Assembly: GCA_030867875.1 (NCBI GenBank)
Contig: JAOWCC010000019.1
Coordinates: forward strand, 34,329,976 to 34,393,975
From: Actinernus sp. WN-2022
Lineage: Eukaryota > Cnidaria > Anthozoa > Actiniaria > Actinernidae
Length of the DNA stretch: 64,000 nucleotides
Reading direction: 5' to 3'
Position numbers and translations under genes: made by a program. Of this stretch, positions 11,138 through 21,164 are shown piece by piece (position 1 is the stretch's first letter; each line of letters opens with the position of its first letter). The notes beneath the pieces were generated by a model. The model searched no databases, was not told where the DNA came from, and saw only the letters and a program-made list of their open reading frames with translations.

Positions 11138-11702
11138 CGGTTGTTTTGTGGTGCAACATAATTCACTGAAAAAGAAGAAGAACGACGGATTAGGAATTTA
11201 TAACAGGTATGGTGTTAATGTATTTTGCGCTTACTGTGACCATTGCATTGATTTTATCTTACCTTCTTGTTAAACACCATATCGGCAGCTCGGTGGACCG
11301 CCGCCAGAACGCAGGCGTCCATGCTGTTTGCATGGACTATTATGCACCCATCCCCTGCCTTCCTGCAAGAATGATTTATACGATTGATAAGTTATTGGGA
11401 ACATCGCTAAGGGTTACGGTTGTATGGTATTGCGTTTAAGCATTGTAGCGAAATGAAGTAGAAAACTTACCAGCAACCCCCCACAGGGCAAAGCCCTGTG
11501 GCGAAGGCCAAGCGGACACACCTCTCGCAGAATTTATGGCCACACGTACTTAAAGTAAAGGCTGGTTCAGGTACAGCATTGCACAATACGCAAGTGTTAT
11601 AGGCTGTATAGATAGGGTACAAGAAGAGAATATCTATGAGGATACCGCACACGATCTTATAGTGTATTATTAAACAGTTTGGATCTTACCTTGGTTCGAC
11701 AT
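11138..11702 (-). CDS. Small spliced RING-type zinc-finger protein
   Basis: Predicted from sequence as four exons: 11690-11702 (ATG), 11471-11603, 11263-11362 and 11138-11165, where a TGA falls at once (11165-11163). All junctions are GT-AG and the phases fit (13, 133 and 100 nt), giving about 82 residues. The product has a RING-like arrangement: CVLC, then STCGHKFCERC, then LCPVGGC. The last pair has four-residue spacing rather than CPxC. RING proteins usually act as ubiquitin ligases; a role in modifying host factors or virion assembly would be inference. A TATAAAA box lies 35 bases before the ATG. It is inside the Polinton, oppositely oriented to the polymerase. The reading downstream of the third exon is the least certain part. 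Confidence 0.65.
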
Positions 11703-11736
11703 GATGACGAATGAAGAAGGGTTTCACGTCCCTTCG

Positions 11737-11743
11737 TTTTATA
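11737..11743 (-). promoter_or_regulatory. TATA box of the RING mini-gene
   Basis: Minus-strand TATAAAA, 35 bases upstream of the ATG at 11702. If transcription starts about 30 bases downstream, the 5' leader is only a few nucleotides long. Confidence 0.6.
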
Positions 11744-12151
11744 CTGAATTCTTTGCATTGAATGCTCTTTTGTTCGGTTACTTTGAAGTAATTACGGTGA
11801 GTTATCACGATCACTCGAGATTCAGTTCAACAATGGTTTCTGTGTTTCGAACTACCAAGTAATGGTAAATAACTCACACGAATGTTTAACTTACTTGATC
11901 TGTATGTAACTAGGTTAACGTTAAACGGTTTAGAGAAAATTAAGAGAAAGGCAACGTACATAGGGTTGATGTAAACGATAACTCATAGGATGATTAGAAA
12001 GTTGTACTTATTGCAAGATTAGCGTGAGTCATATTCTTTCCCTATATCGTAGGCATTTACGCTTGAAAACATGTTTTTACCACACACAGATACATTTGCA
12101 TTTCAATAGAACCCTATTTAAGTTAACATATTGAGTACATGTGTACGACCG

Positions 12152-12459
12152 ATGGTCGGTCACGAAATGATGTACTTTCTGTGTGTAAAGACAGCTAACT
12201 TTTTTTTTCTTTTTTTTTCCGAGGCTCATTTTGGCCTTGTACATGTATGTACATACTTTTCTTACAGGTGGTTGTTGGATCGGTCATTACACTTATTAAG
12301 TTTAGGAATGTGGCAATCGATGTTATTAAATTTAGGTATGAACATCCTTTGTATTCCACCGACGGCTCACTGACATTTTCGCACGACAACACCTTTGTAT
12401 TTTTTCAAAAGAAAGAAAAGAAGGACACAATTGTTTGCTATATGTATCAGTTAAATTAA
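12152..12459 (+). CDS. Candidate small spliced Polinton gene, unknown
   Basis: A 33-base first exon (12152-12184, starting MVGHEMMYFLC) ends at a GTAAAG donor. A second exon starts after tttcttacag at 12268 and stays open to a TAA at 12457-12459. Both are phase 0, giving about 74 residues. The start is hydrophobic (VVVGSVITLIK) and a basic stretch, KKEKKD, lies near the end. I recognise no family. It could equally be an unspliced frame from an upstream non-ATG codon, or no gene at all. Confidence 0.35.
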
Positions 12460-12598
12460 ACGTTCGAAATTTCTAAAGATTGTTTGCAAAGGGTGTATTT
12501 CGTTTTTTTCATGGCCATGCGCAAATGGTAGTACGTCTGTTTGTTAAAGGTGGATTCGTGAAGGCGTAGGGAATCATGTCACGTGGTTACCAAAATCG

Positions 12599-12604
12599 TA
12601 TAAG
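12599..12604 (+). promoter_or_regulatory. TATA-like box before the GRF gene
   Basis: TATAAG about 90 bases before the ATG at 12695. It is placed plausibly for a core promoter but is not a strong consensus. Confidence 0.35.
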
Positions 12605-12694
12605 TTCCCGCGCTTCTCGTGAAACCTATGACAACCTCGTTACTTCTCTTCGCACGAACTACGAAAAAAGACTAAGAATAAACCTCCACTTAAA

Positions 12695-13180
12695 ATGGTG
12701 TCTTTGGAGAAGTATCCCTGCTTTTGCACAGAGAGTGAAGGACTGATAATGTGGCTAAGTAAGAAAAACGACAAACAATTTATTAAGTGTAAGAAGGGTT
12801 GTTGTGGATTTTTCACATCGACAGACGACTTTTCCAAATACATGGAAGTGTTTCACGACAAGGTACTAAGCGAGTACAGAGAAGTGAGGTCCCCGCTGTG
12901 TGTCCATCTAAAACCAACCACCATGAGTATTTCCAGGAGTGAGGCTAATCCAGGGAGACCTTATTTCAGATGCGGCGGTCAAGAGAGGTGCAAGTTCTTC
13001 CAGTGGGGCGATGAGGAGCCTAATCAGTTTACTATTGAAAACTGGGTGAAGAGCGAGAGAGTGGTAGAAGTGAAAGACAAGGCCACTATGACCGAACCCG
13101 AACTTCCTAAGGCGAAAAGACCGAAGCACTGTGCCCCCAAAGATGGTAACAAGAAGAAAAAAGTTGAAGAGAAATGTTAA
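12695..13180 (+). CDS. Double GRF zinc-finger protein
   Basis: 161 residues from ATG. The C-proximal half holds a clear GRF zinc finger: CVHLKP, then ANPGRPYFRCG, ERCKFFQWGDE, ending near residue 110. The N-terminal half (about residues 8-50) looks like a second, degenerate copy: a CFC start, then NDKQFIKCKKGCCGFF followed by DD. GRF fingers bind single-stranded nucleic acid in topoisomerase III, NEIL3 and APE2. A single-stranded DNA role in Polinton replication is therefore a reasonable inference, supported by its position just upstream of the polymerase. The tail is lysine-rich (GNKKKKVEEK) and may be a nuclear localisation signal. An ATTAAA signal follows at about 13206. Confidence 0.8.
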   Translation: MVSLEKYPCFCTESEGLIMWLSKKNDKQFIKCKKGCCGFFTSTDDFSKYMEVFHDKVLSEYREVRSPLCVHLKPTTMSISRSEANPGRPYFRCGGQERCKFFQWGDEEPNQFTIENWVKSERVVEVKDKATMTEPELPKAKRPKHCAPKDGNKKKKVEEKC

Positions 13181-13453
13181 ACTTGAACGTTATTCACCTT
13201 TTTTGATTAAAGACAGTGAACAGAGATTGCCACATACACTTTTTGTTTTTTATTTTTTGAAGATGTAAAAGGCATCGAGTATTTTAATTAAAAAAATGTA
13301 ACCTGAATATGTACTGTGTGGACTTGACCTTGACTTAATAGGGTTTAGGGCTTGGAAGGGTGTGGTAGGGTAACGCTTGATTTATTGACCGTATTTCGTA
13401 ATAGTTTTCTATACCGTTTAATAATACCCTCTACATGCACGGATGTACGCCAG

Positions 13454-16400
13454 ATGAACGAGATGTCGAGGAAAGTGGGAACGAAAAAAAACAGGGTACC
13501 CTTACAAAGAAAATATAGACAAAGACAGAGAAAGGCTAAAAAGTATTTGAAGAGAGCGGGTAAGGAACTAAACAAGGGCGTTCCAAACTTAAAGAAGATT
13601 ATCAAATGGCAGACCAAAGCTACGAATTTGCTAAAAGACATTGTCCATGATCTTTCAAGTACCGGTAACCCAGAACATGACCAGTCCCAAGATACACAAG
13701 ATAATGGTTCAGAGAGTTCAGAACAAGTACTTCTACAAGAGTCGAACCAACCTGAAGAGATGGATAAGACTACGAACTCTTTCTCGTTTAGCTTAGATAA
13801 GGTTTCTGAGCGTCACGTTAGGAAGTATGGTACGTATTCTTGTGCTTTTAGAGCGAAGGTTACTGAAATTAGGGAGTCAGATAATCTTTTGAAAGATGCT
13901 ATGAACGGTTTAGAAAACGTGTTTCGTGATGTTATTTCTGAAGTTAAGACCATGTGTAAGCTTGATTCTCCCGACCGGGATAAAATACGTATCATGGTAA
14001 CATCCGATCAGCTCAAAAAACCTCTTAGTACGCGCCTTGTGTCTGTCAAGGAGCAGAATCCTACACTTATCCTTTCTGAAATTAGCAAGGTCCTTCAGTC
14101 CAATGAAGAAATTTCTTTAGACGAGAGTTTTACCATTGACGTAGTTGCTCTTAAAGCCCCAGTGGGTCGAGGCAAATCCTATAAGGTTTTAGATTACGCT
14201 CGTCACACGAAATTAAAGAAAAGCATTATTACGGTGAAAAACCATGATAATCTATGCTGTGCGCGTGCAATTGTTACGGGTAGAGAAATGGCCTCAAAAG
14301 GTCCAAAATCAAGGCAATTAAATCGTGGTCGGCCCATTCAGAAACGGCTGGCTTTAGATCTTCATCGAAAAGCCGGGGTACCGGTGGGTCCGTGCAGTCT
14401 AGAAGAGATTGATCTTTTTCAAAATGTTCTCTCGGACTTTCAAATTATTGTCATCAGTTTTCCAAACAAAAACAACGTCATCTACGAAGGTCCGAAACGA
14501 GACAAGAAAATTATCTTGTACTACAACGACGGTCATTTCGACGTTATCAATCCAAACAAATTACCATCATTCTTCGGGAAACGCTTTTTCTGTTCAAAGT
14601 GCCAAATGTATTGCACAGACCAGCGTACGCACCCGTGCATCGATTTGTGTCGTGTTTGCGATCGTAAATCGTGTGTAAAGTCTTCGACTTTTTTGGAATG
14701 CCCCGATTGCCACAAGTTCTGTAGATCTCAAGACTGTCTTAATGCGCACAAGAAAGACAGAACGAAAAACGGGAAAAAATTCAGGTCAAAGTGTCAACAA
14801 TCTTTTCGATGCACTCAGTGTGACGATATAGTACCATCAAAAAGAAAAACCTTGCATGCGTGTGGTGAATACGACTGTTGGATATGTAAGAGTATAGTGC
14901 TACCAGGTCATTTGTGTCATATGCAAAACGAACCGGTCAAAACTCCATCGGAAAATTTAATCTTTTTTGATTTTGAAACTGATCAGTCTAGCGGTGAACA
15001 TATCGTGAATTTTGGCGTATCCCAAGATTATCACGGTAACACTTCCATATTTCGTGGATACGATGCATTGGATGATTTTTGTTCGCATCTTTTTCAGGAG
15101 AAACATAAAGGTTTTACAGCTTTGGCTCACAACGCAAAAGGGTTTGATAGTTTATTTTTACTTCAATGGCTTCTCCAGAAAAGGGCTACAGCAGATATTA
15201 GAATTATTCGTACAGGACAGAAGATAATGCAGCTGTACGTAAAGGACTACGATATTCGTGTGGTCGACTCGATCAACTGGTTTCAAATGCCATTGTCTAA
15301 ACTACCGAAGACGTTCGGTCTTGATCAGACTCGGTTAAAGAAGGGAACGTTTCCTCATTTGTTCAACAAGAAGGAGTACTTAGATTATGTGGGTCCACTA
15401 CCCGATACTGATTACTATAATCCAGATGCCATGAGTACTGAAAATCGGACTGAATTTCTCGCATGGCACGAAGAACAGCGACAAAACAATTATGTCTTTG
15501 ATTTTGCAAAAGAGATGGAACTCTACTGTATTCAGGACGTGAGGATTTTGAGAGAAAGTTGCCTTCGTTTTCGCGAGGTATTCATGTCAGAAATGAATAT
15601 TGACCCGTTTAGATATGTCACTATAGCCTCAACATGCATGGCGGTGTACAGAAGTAGTTTTCTGAAACCTCAAACAATAGCTATCGTACCACAGCATTTG
15701 TACAGAGGTGTACAGAAAATGTACTCTCAAGTATCTATTCAGTGGCTTGAATTTATTCGTTTTGCCGAGAAAAAAAGAATCAAACATGCTGAGAATGACG
15801 GAGAGCATAAAATTGTGGACCACGAATTTGGTAAATCTTACTTTGTGGATGGTTTTTGCGAAGAAACGAATGAAGTTTTCGAATTTTTCGGATGCGTGTT
15901 TCATGGCTGCAATAAGTGCTATGACAGTGAGTCAACAAATCCGATCAGAAAAAACATTAAAAACAAACAAATTTATGACGAAACACTCAAACGAGAACGG
16001 CGTCTTCGCGAACTTGGATACGATGTTAAGTTTATATGGGAATGCGATTTCACGAAACTTAGTCAAAAACCCGAGTTTAAAACGTTTATTACTAACCATG
16101 AATTGGTCGGTAACTTGTACCCTAGAGATGCCTTTTTCGGAGGAAGGACAAACGCTATAAAACTGTATTATTCGTGCCGTCCCGGTGACAAAATCAAGTA
16201 TGTAGATTTTACGAGTCTCTATCCGTTCGTCAACAAGACCAAACTTTATCCAGTGGGGCATCCTACCATTATAACAGAGAATTTCGGTAACATCAGTCAG
16301 TATTTTGGTTTGATCAAATGTAAGATACTACCTCCAGCGACTTTATTTTTTCCATTGTTACCTGTCAGAATAGGAGGAAAGCTTGTATTTCCACTTTGCA

Positions 16401-17782
16401 AACGGTGCGCTGTTGAAAACTCCGGTTCAAATTGCTCTCATTCAGTTTCTGACAGGAGTTTCTGGGGTACCTGGACTACTTGTGAAGTTCAAAAGGCAAT
16501 AGAAATAGGTTATGAGATCATTGAGATCAAAGAAATTTGGCATTTTAATGAAAGCTCCGATGATCTTTTCAAAGATTACGTCAACACCTTTCTAAGATCA
16601 AAACAAGAAAGTTCAGACTACCCTGACTGGGTTCGAACACAAGATGACAAAGACAACTACATTCGTGACTATTTTGTTCATGAAGGGATTCACCTTCGAC
16701 CTGAGAAAATAGAAAAAAACTCTGGTTTAAGGGCAATTTCGAAACTTTGTTTAAACTCTCTGTGGGGTCGTTTTGGTATGAATACGGATCGCGATGAATC
16801 TGAACTCGTATTTGAGCCTAAGAGGTTTTATGAGGTTGTCAATGGTGATGAGTATAATTTGCTGGATTTATTTCTAATCAATGATGATGTAGTAGAATTA
16901 GTTTATAAGAGAAAGAAAGAGTATGTGAAAGAAAGCAATGTAACAAACATATTCATAGCTATATTTACAACAGCCTGGGCTAGACTAGAGCTATTTGACC
17001 TCATTCAGAAGTTAGGCAGAGCAGTCCTCTATTATGACACTGACTCAGTTATGTATGTAACACACGAGAACACTGATTACGAACCTGAACTTTCTGACTA
17101 CTTGGGAGGTCTTACAGATGAAATTGCAAAATATCATGGTGGTGATCACTACATTACAGAGTTTGTCTCTTGTGGACCCAAGAACTATGGTTACCGTGTA
17201 TCCGATGGAAGTTGCAAAGTAAAGATAAAGGGATTCACGACAAATTTTAAAGTCAGCAAGACACTGAACATGGAAAGCATGAAGTCTTTGGTTCGAGAGA
17301 TGGACCTGAATAGGGTACTTACAGTAGTCAATGAAAGCAAAATTACAAGAGAGCCTGTCACTAGGAAAGTAATAAACAAAAGAGAGGAGAAAAGATATAA
17401 ACTGGTTTATGACAAAAGAATAATCATCAACGAGGGTGCAGACACCCTGCCCTTTGGATACCATTGGTCACCAGATTGTCATACACAGAACGGTGATGTC
17501 ATTCATTCTGTTGACACTTCGAAATTGAAACTATATTCTGAACACTTCACACCAAGTGAGGGTGAAGACAACCTAGGTGAACTTTTTCCCTATGAAAATG
17601 ATCCTGAACAATGTGTCACAGCTGAACATATTGAAGAGAGAGAGATTAATCTTATGGCAACTTCTGAATCGGAAAGTGAGGATGATTTACCTACTGCAGA
17701 GGACCTAGAATTTCTCCATGAAAATGATGGGGACGATCAGGATCTGTCATTCTATAGAGCAATGGATAACGAACATTACTAG
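13454..17782 (+). CDS. PolB: Protein-primed DNA polymerase B of Polinton
   Basis: About 1442 residues from the first ATG (frame open further upstream without ATG). It replicates the linear element using a terminal protein primer. Order of features: a basic N-terminus; an uncharacterised region; a cysteine-rich zinc-binding stretch at residues 378-492 with repeated CxxC; exonuclease I FDFETD (about 504), exonuclease II HNAKGFDS (about 557) and exonuclease III YCIQDVRIL (about 690); polymerase motif A DFTSLYP (about 918), motif B LNSLWGRFG (about 1100) and motif C YDTDS (about 1193). The C-terminus is acidic. All catalytic motifs are present and there are no stops, so the enzyme looks functional. 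Length is usual for Polinton polymerases. AATAAA follows at 17896-17901. Confidence 0.95.
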   Translation: MNEMSRKVGTKKNRVPLQRKYRQRQRKAKKYLKRAGKELNKGVPNLKKIIKWQTKATNLLKDIVHDLSSTGNPEHDQSQDTQDNGSESSEQVLLQESNQPEEMDKTTNSFSFSLDKVSERHVRKYGTYSCAFRAKVTEIRESDNLLKDAMNGLENVFRDVISEVKTMCKLDSPDRDKIRIMVTSDQLKKPLSTRLVSVKEQNPTLILSEISKVLQSNEEISLDESFTIDVVALKAPVGRGKSYKVLDYARHTKLKKSIITVKNHDNLCCARAIVTGREMASKGPKSRQLNRGRPIQKRLALDLHRKAGVPVGPCSLEEIDLFQNVLSDFQIIVISFPNKNNVIYEGPKRDKKIILYYNDGHFDVINPNKLPSFFGKRFFCSKCQMYCTDQRTHPCIDLCRVCDRKSCVKSSTFLECPDCHKFCRSQDCLNAHKKDRTKNGKKFRSKCQQSFRCTQCDDIVPSKRKTLHACGEYDCWICKSIVLPGHLCHMQNEPVKTPSENLIFFDFETDQSSGEHIVNFGVSQDYHGNTSIFRGYDALDDFCSHLFQEKHKGFTALAHNAKGFDSLFLLQWLLQKRATADIRIIRTGQKIMQLYVKDYDIRVVDSINWFQMPLSKLPKTFGLDQTRLKKGTFPHLFNKKEYLDYVGPLPDTDYYNPDAMSTENRTEFLAWHEEQRQNNYVFDFAKEMELYCIQDVRILRESCLRFREVFMSEMNIDPFRYVTIASTCMAVYRSSFLKPQTIAIVPQHLYRGVQKMYSQVSIQWLEFIRFAEKKRIKHAENDGEHKIVDHEFGKSYFVDGFCEETNEVFEFFGCVFHGCNKCYDSESTNPIRKNIKNKQIYDETLKRERRLRELGYDVKFIWECDFTKLSQKPEFKTFITNHELVGNLYPRDAFFGGRTNAIKLYYSCRPGDKIKYVDFTSLYPFVNKTKLYPVGHPTIITENFGNISQYFGLIKCKILPPATLFFPLLPVRIGGKLVFPLCKRCAVENSGSNCSHSVSDRSFWGTWTTCEVQKAIEIGYEIIEIKEIWHFNESSDDLFKDYVNTFLRSKQESSDYPDWVRTQDDKDNYIRDYFVHEGIHLRPEKIEKNSGLRAISKLCLNSLWGRFGMNTDRDESELVFEPKRFYEVVNGDEYNLLDLFLINDDVVELVYKRKKEYVKESNVTNIFIAIFTTAWARLELFDLIQKLGRAVLYYDTDSVMYVTHENTDYEPELSDYLGGLTDEIAKYHGGDHYITEFVSCGPKNYGYRVSDGSCKVKIKGFTTNFKVSKTLNMESMKSLVREMDLNRVLTVVNESKITREPVTRKVINKREEKRYKLVYDKRIIINEGADTLPFGYHWSPDCHTQNGDVIHSVDTSKLKLYSEHFTPSEGEDNLGELFPYENDPEQCVTAEHIEEREINLMATSESESEDDLPTAEDLEFLHENDGDDQDLSFYRAMDNEHY

Positions 17783-18035
17783 ACAGTTACTAGATATGTT
17801 TAATAATTAGTTAATACATGGTATATGCAACATAATTTACAAATTATAATATTTGTTTCTCTATTTTCTAAAATGTATCCTCCAAAAATGTAACAAATAA
17901 ACAGGTGAATCGACTTAACGTAATAATACCCATGGGAAAAAAACAGGTTAGTTTACAATGTCTAAAAAATTTATGTATATTGACTGTGTATACGACTGTG
18001 TAACATGAACAGTAACAAGAACATAGATATAGTGA

Positions 18036-18071
<36 letters not shown>

Positions 18072-19249
18072 GTCAATGTGTTCTCTCAGTTATTCATGCA
18101 GTGTAAACAGTTATTTCGTCAACCTCATCTTCGTTATCATTGTTTAGTACGTATGTCCATTTTCTCGGATGATTGTAGTTAAATTGATTGTAATAATGCC
18201 GTTATTCCGGAGACTGATAATGATGTGCAGTTAAAGTCAAACTGTTGTTAGTGCAAAGTTCTAGCAGTCAATGAAGTTTGTTTTCGGATGGTAAACACAA
18301 GGTCGAAGATGAATACATGATGTGTACATAAACGAAGAAGCTATTGATATAATTAGCAACGAAGCACATAATGAATTCGGGTAATGAAAGATGCATGCAT
18401 ATTACCTCCAGTACATAAAACTGAACCAGGGTTAGAGCAAAGTTTGGTACTAGAGTAGGTGTAATGCTCAGAAGAGAAAGCCCGAAAGTTGAGGTGTTAA
18501 AACAAGACTTCGTTAAAACTTTAATAAATATTACGTACCTGGTTTATATGTGACATCATCATTACCATATGTGATCGGCCTTGAAGCATTTGCTTCGTAA
18601 CAGAATCTTGGAAGCAAAAAATTGAGTGGGTTGAATACACGTAAAGCCTAAGAATTTGTTAGGTTTCTTTTAACCTTTACGAGAAACAGTCAAAAAAATG
18701 TTCGCGATCAAACATCATCAATGATCCAAAAATCAGACGGCATGAACGACTCAATTAAACGCTAAATCTAATTGCGTTCGGCAAACTTTTACTGAAACGC
18801 TAATAAAAAGTTACTTATCTTATCATTTCCTTCTCAGAACGGACTCCAACAACCTTACGCAACCAAACGAACATAAAATCCCTGGGTTTCGTCGATAAAA
18901 TATTGTTGTAATTGAGAAATGCTTTACTCGCTAGTTGAATGTCTTCTCACAAATTGTAGCCAAGAATAATGGTTCATAATCACCATGGTAACTGTGAGAC
19001 TTAACACAGGGATACCGCATAATTACTAGCGTTTTTTTTTTTGTTTGACGGTGGTAGTTTTTCTTCCCCGGATATATGGGAATAAATTCGCGTACAAACA
19101 ATATGCGAAACTCACTTCAAATCTTGATACCACAGAGGAAGACATGGGTTGTTTTTCATCTCTGCCGACGTTGAAACTAGACAACATCCTGAGACAAATA
19201 CGTTGTGTTCTTGCTTGTTGTGGAAGTAAAGTCGTCGTACATTCGATCG
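17783..19249. other. Non-coding spacer between PolB and integrase
   Basis: Contains the polymerase polyadenylation signal and a (TA)n microsatellite at about 18040-18070. No recognisable frame on either strand. It is unusually long (1.4 kb) for this compact element, and may hold a lost or fast-evolving gene or regulatory DNA. Confidence 0.5.
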
Positions 19250-20344
19250 ATGGGCAAGCCAAAACTAAGCCACTACCTAGCGAATCTATATTACGACCCC
19301 AAAGGAGAAGGAAGTTTTTCAGGTCCCGAAGCATTATGGCGTGTTGTAAAACAGGACAAGAAGAAAAAAATTACAAGGAAACAAGTGTATGAATGGCTCT
19401 CTTCTCAACTGACTTACACACTTCATAAACCTGCTCGCAGAAAATTTCATCGTAATCGTATCATCGTAACAAATATGGACAACCAGTGGAGCGGCGATCT
19501 CATAGACATACAAACTCTCAGCAAGTATAATAATGGCACTAAATATATCTTAGTGTGCATTGATATTTTGTCAAAATATGTTTGGTGTGAACCAATGAAA
19601 TCAAAAACGGGAGATAATACTACCAAAGCTTTTCAGAAAATTTTGAACAAGGGAAGACAACCTGAAAACCTTCAAACAGATCACGGTAAAGAGTTTTTGA
19701 ACAGAACCTTTCAGAACTTGCTAAAAGAGCAGGATATTCACTTCTTTACCACAGGTAATGAAACAAAGGCAGCCATTGTGGAGCGGGTGATTCGTACTCT
19801 TAAATCAAAGATATATAGATACCTCACTTACAAAAATACACTGAAGTACGTAGATGTATTGCAAGACATCACCGACAGTTACAACAATACGTACCACAGC
19901 AGCATCAAAACCAAACCTCGGTTTGTCAACCAGGAGAACGAGAACCACATCTGGCATATACTGTATGATCACGATTTAATTGATGGAAAAACTAATTTTT
20001 CATTCCATATCGGTGATCACGTTAGAATTTCCGAAGCACGAAGGGTATTTAAAAAAGGATACCTACCACAGTACTCGCGAGAAATATTTACGATTTCGAA
20101 ACGTATTGCTCGCCACCCACCTGTGTACAAGATCAAAGAGTACAATGGAGAGGAAATAGACGGTGTATTTTACGAACCAGAGTTGCAAAAGATTATCGTC
20201 AATATGGATGACGTCTATCGGATAGAAACAATTCTAAAGAGGCGTGGTCGCGGTAAAATGGCTGAAGTACTCGTACACTGGTTAGGGTATGATAAAAGCT
20301 ACGATTCATGGATTCCTGCTTCTCAACTTCAGGATGTAGTGTAA
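19250..20344 (+). CDS. INT: Polinton integrase with chromodomain
   Basis: 364 residues from the first ATG in a longer open frame. It is a retroviral-type DDE integrase that joins the linear element to host DNA. The catalytic triad is visible: QWSGDLIDIQ (Asp about residue 83), LQTDHGKEF (Asp about 144) and AAIVERVIRTLK (Glu about 178), with roughly 33 residues between the last two. The C-terminus is a chromodomain: YRIETILKRRG, then VHWLGYDKSYDSWIPASQL. This is expected to read histone methylation and bias target choice. No inactivating change is visible. It lies between the polymerase and the capsid cluster, as in other Polintons. Confidence 0.94.
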   Translation: MGKPKLSHYLANLYYDPKGEGSFSGPEALWRVVKQDKKKKITRKQVYEWLSSQLTYTLHKPARRKFHRNRIIVTNMDNQWSGDLIDIQTLSKYNNGTKYILVCIDILSKYVWCEPMKSKTGDNTTKAFQKILNKGRQPENLQTDHGKEFLNRTFQNLLKEQDIHFFTTGNETKAAIVERVIRTLKSKIYRYLTYKNTLKYVDVLQDITDSYNNTYHSSIKTKPRFVNQENENHIWHILYDHDLIDGKTNFSFHIGDHVRISEARRVFKKGYLPQYSREIFTISKRIARHPPVYKIKEYNGEEIDGVFYEPELQKIIVNMDDVYRIETILKRRGRGKMAEVLVHWLGYDKSYDSWIPASQLQDVV

Positions 20345-20399
20345 CTATATATCTAGTCACATCTGGTTCAAATGTTTCACTTTGAATGAATGGTCCATC

Positions 20400-21155
20400 A
20401 TGGATGAACAACAATTTTACGTCTTGTTACCGTCAAATGCTTCGCTTGACATATTTCAAGACAACACACTGACAAGTTATAAAGTCCATCTACCTGAGAC
20501 TATTCGATTACAAGGACAGTATGAAGTGGGCCTTCAAAGCATCATATGGCCTCGAACGTTTTATAACATAACAGAAAACGTTAGTAGGATCGAATATGAC
20601 CCTGACAGCGGTTTGTTTGACTCCATAAAAATTCGTGCTGGATTTTACACCTCCATACAACATCTTATACAGATGATCAATGAAAAAATCAGGAGTAGGG
20701 TACGTGACAACATCGAATTCACCTTCGATACCGTATCAGAAAAAATCTACGTCTCTCTGAAAAATGGCCATCGCTTAAATTTAAACGGAACCTTGAGCAT
20801 GATACTGGGTTTTGGGGGAGAAGACGTATTAATAAACAAGTCACAACACAGTCCCTACGTTTGTGATTTAAATGCCGGAGTACAATGTCTGTACATCTAT
20901 GCGGATGTTGTAGGCTATCAATTCGTAGGGGATACCAAGTCGAGGTTAATCAAAGTCGTTCCCGTAGAGGGAAAACATGGGGACATAATATACAAGTCAT
21001 TCGACAATCCGACCTATGTTCCGGTAGAAACAAAGGAGTTCGACCAAATACAGATAGATATACTAGATGCTGGAGGAAGAAAGATTCAGTTTGAACGAGG
21101 TCGTGTTGTGGTAAACCTACATTTCAGAGTTCGTCATTTACCTTACCTCACGTAA
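20400..21155 (+). CDS. Minor capsid (penton-like) protein
   Basis: 251 residues from the first ATG. The start, DEQQFYVLLPSNASLDIF, followed by a TLTSYKVHLPETI segment, is characteristic of the Polinton minor capsid protein. This is a single-jelly-roll, penton-like protein that occupies virion vertices. The sequence is rich in beta-strand-forming stretches and lacks membrane segments. It is followed after 9 bases by the core-protein gene and then the major capsid gene, forming a tight structural cluster. The family call is from recognised sequence; the vertex role is established for homologous folds and inferred here. Confidence 0.85.
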   Translation: MDEQQFYVLLPSNASLDIFQDNTLTSYKVHLPETIRLQGQYEVGLQSIIWPRTFYNITENVSRIEYDPDSGLFDSIKIRAGFYTSIQHLIQMINEKIRSRVRDNIEFTFDTVSEKIYVSLKNGHRLNLNGTLSMILGFGGEDVLINKSQHSPYVCDLNAGVQCLYIYADVVGYQFVGDTKSRLIKVVPVEGKHGDIIYKSFDNPTYVPVETKEFDQIQIDILDAGGRKIQFERGRVVVNLHFRVRHLPYLT

Positions 21156-21164
21156 AAAAAAACG

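Noticed and set aside
17045..17464. 139-codon minus-strand frame inside the polymerase gene
   Set aside because: Antisense to a clearly coding region, with no motifs and no independent promoter signal.
19045..19392. 115-codon frame overlapping the integrase start
   Set aside because: Out of frame with the integrase and without recognisable content; the chromodomain integrase frame explains the region.
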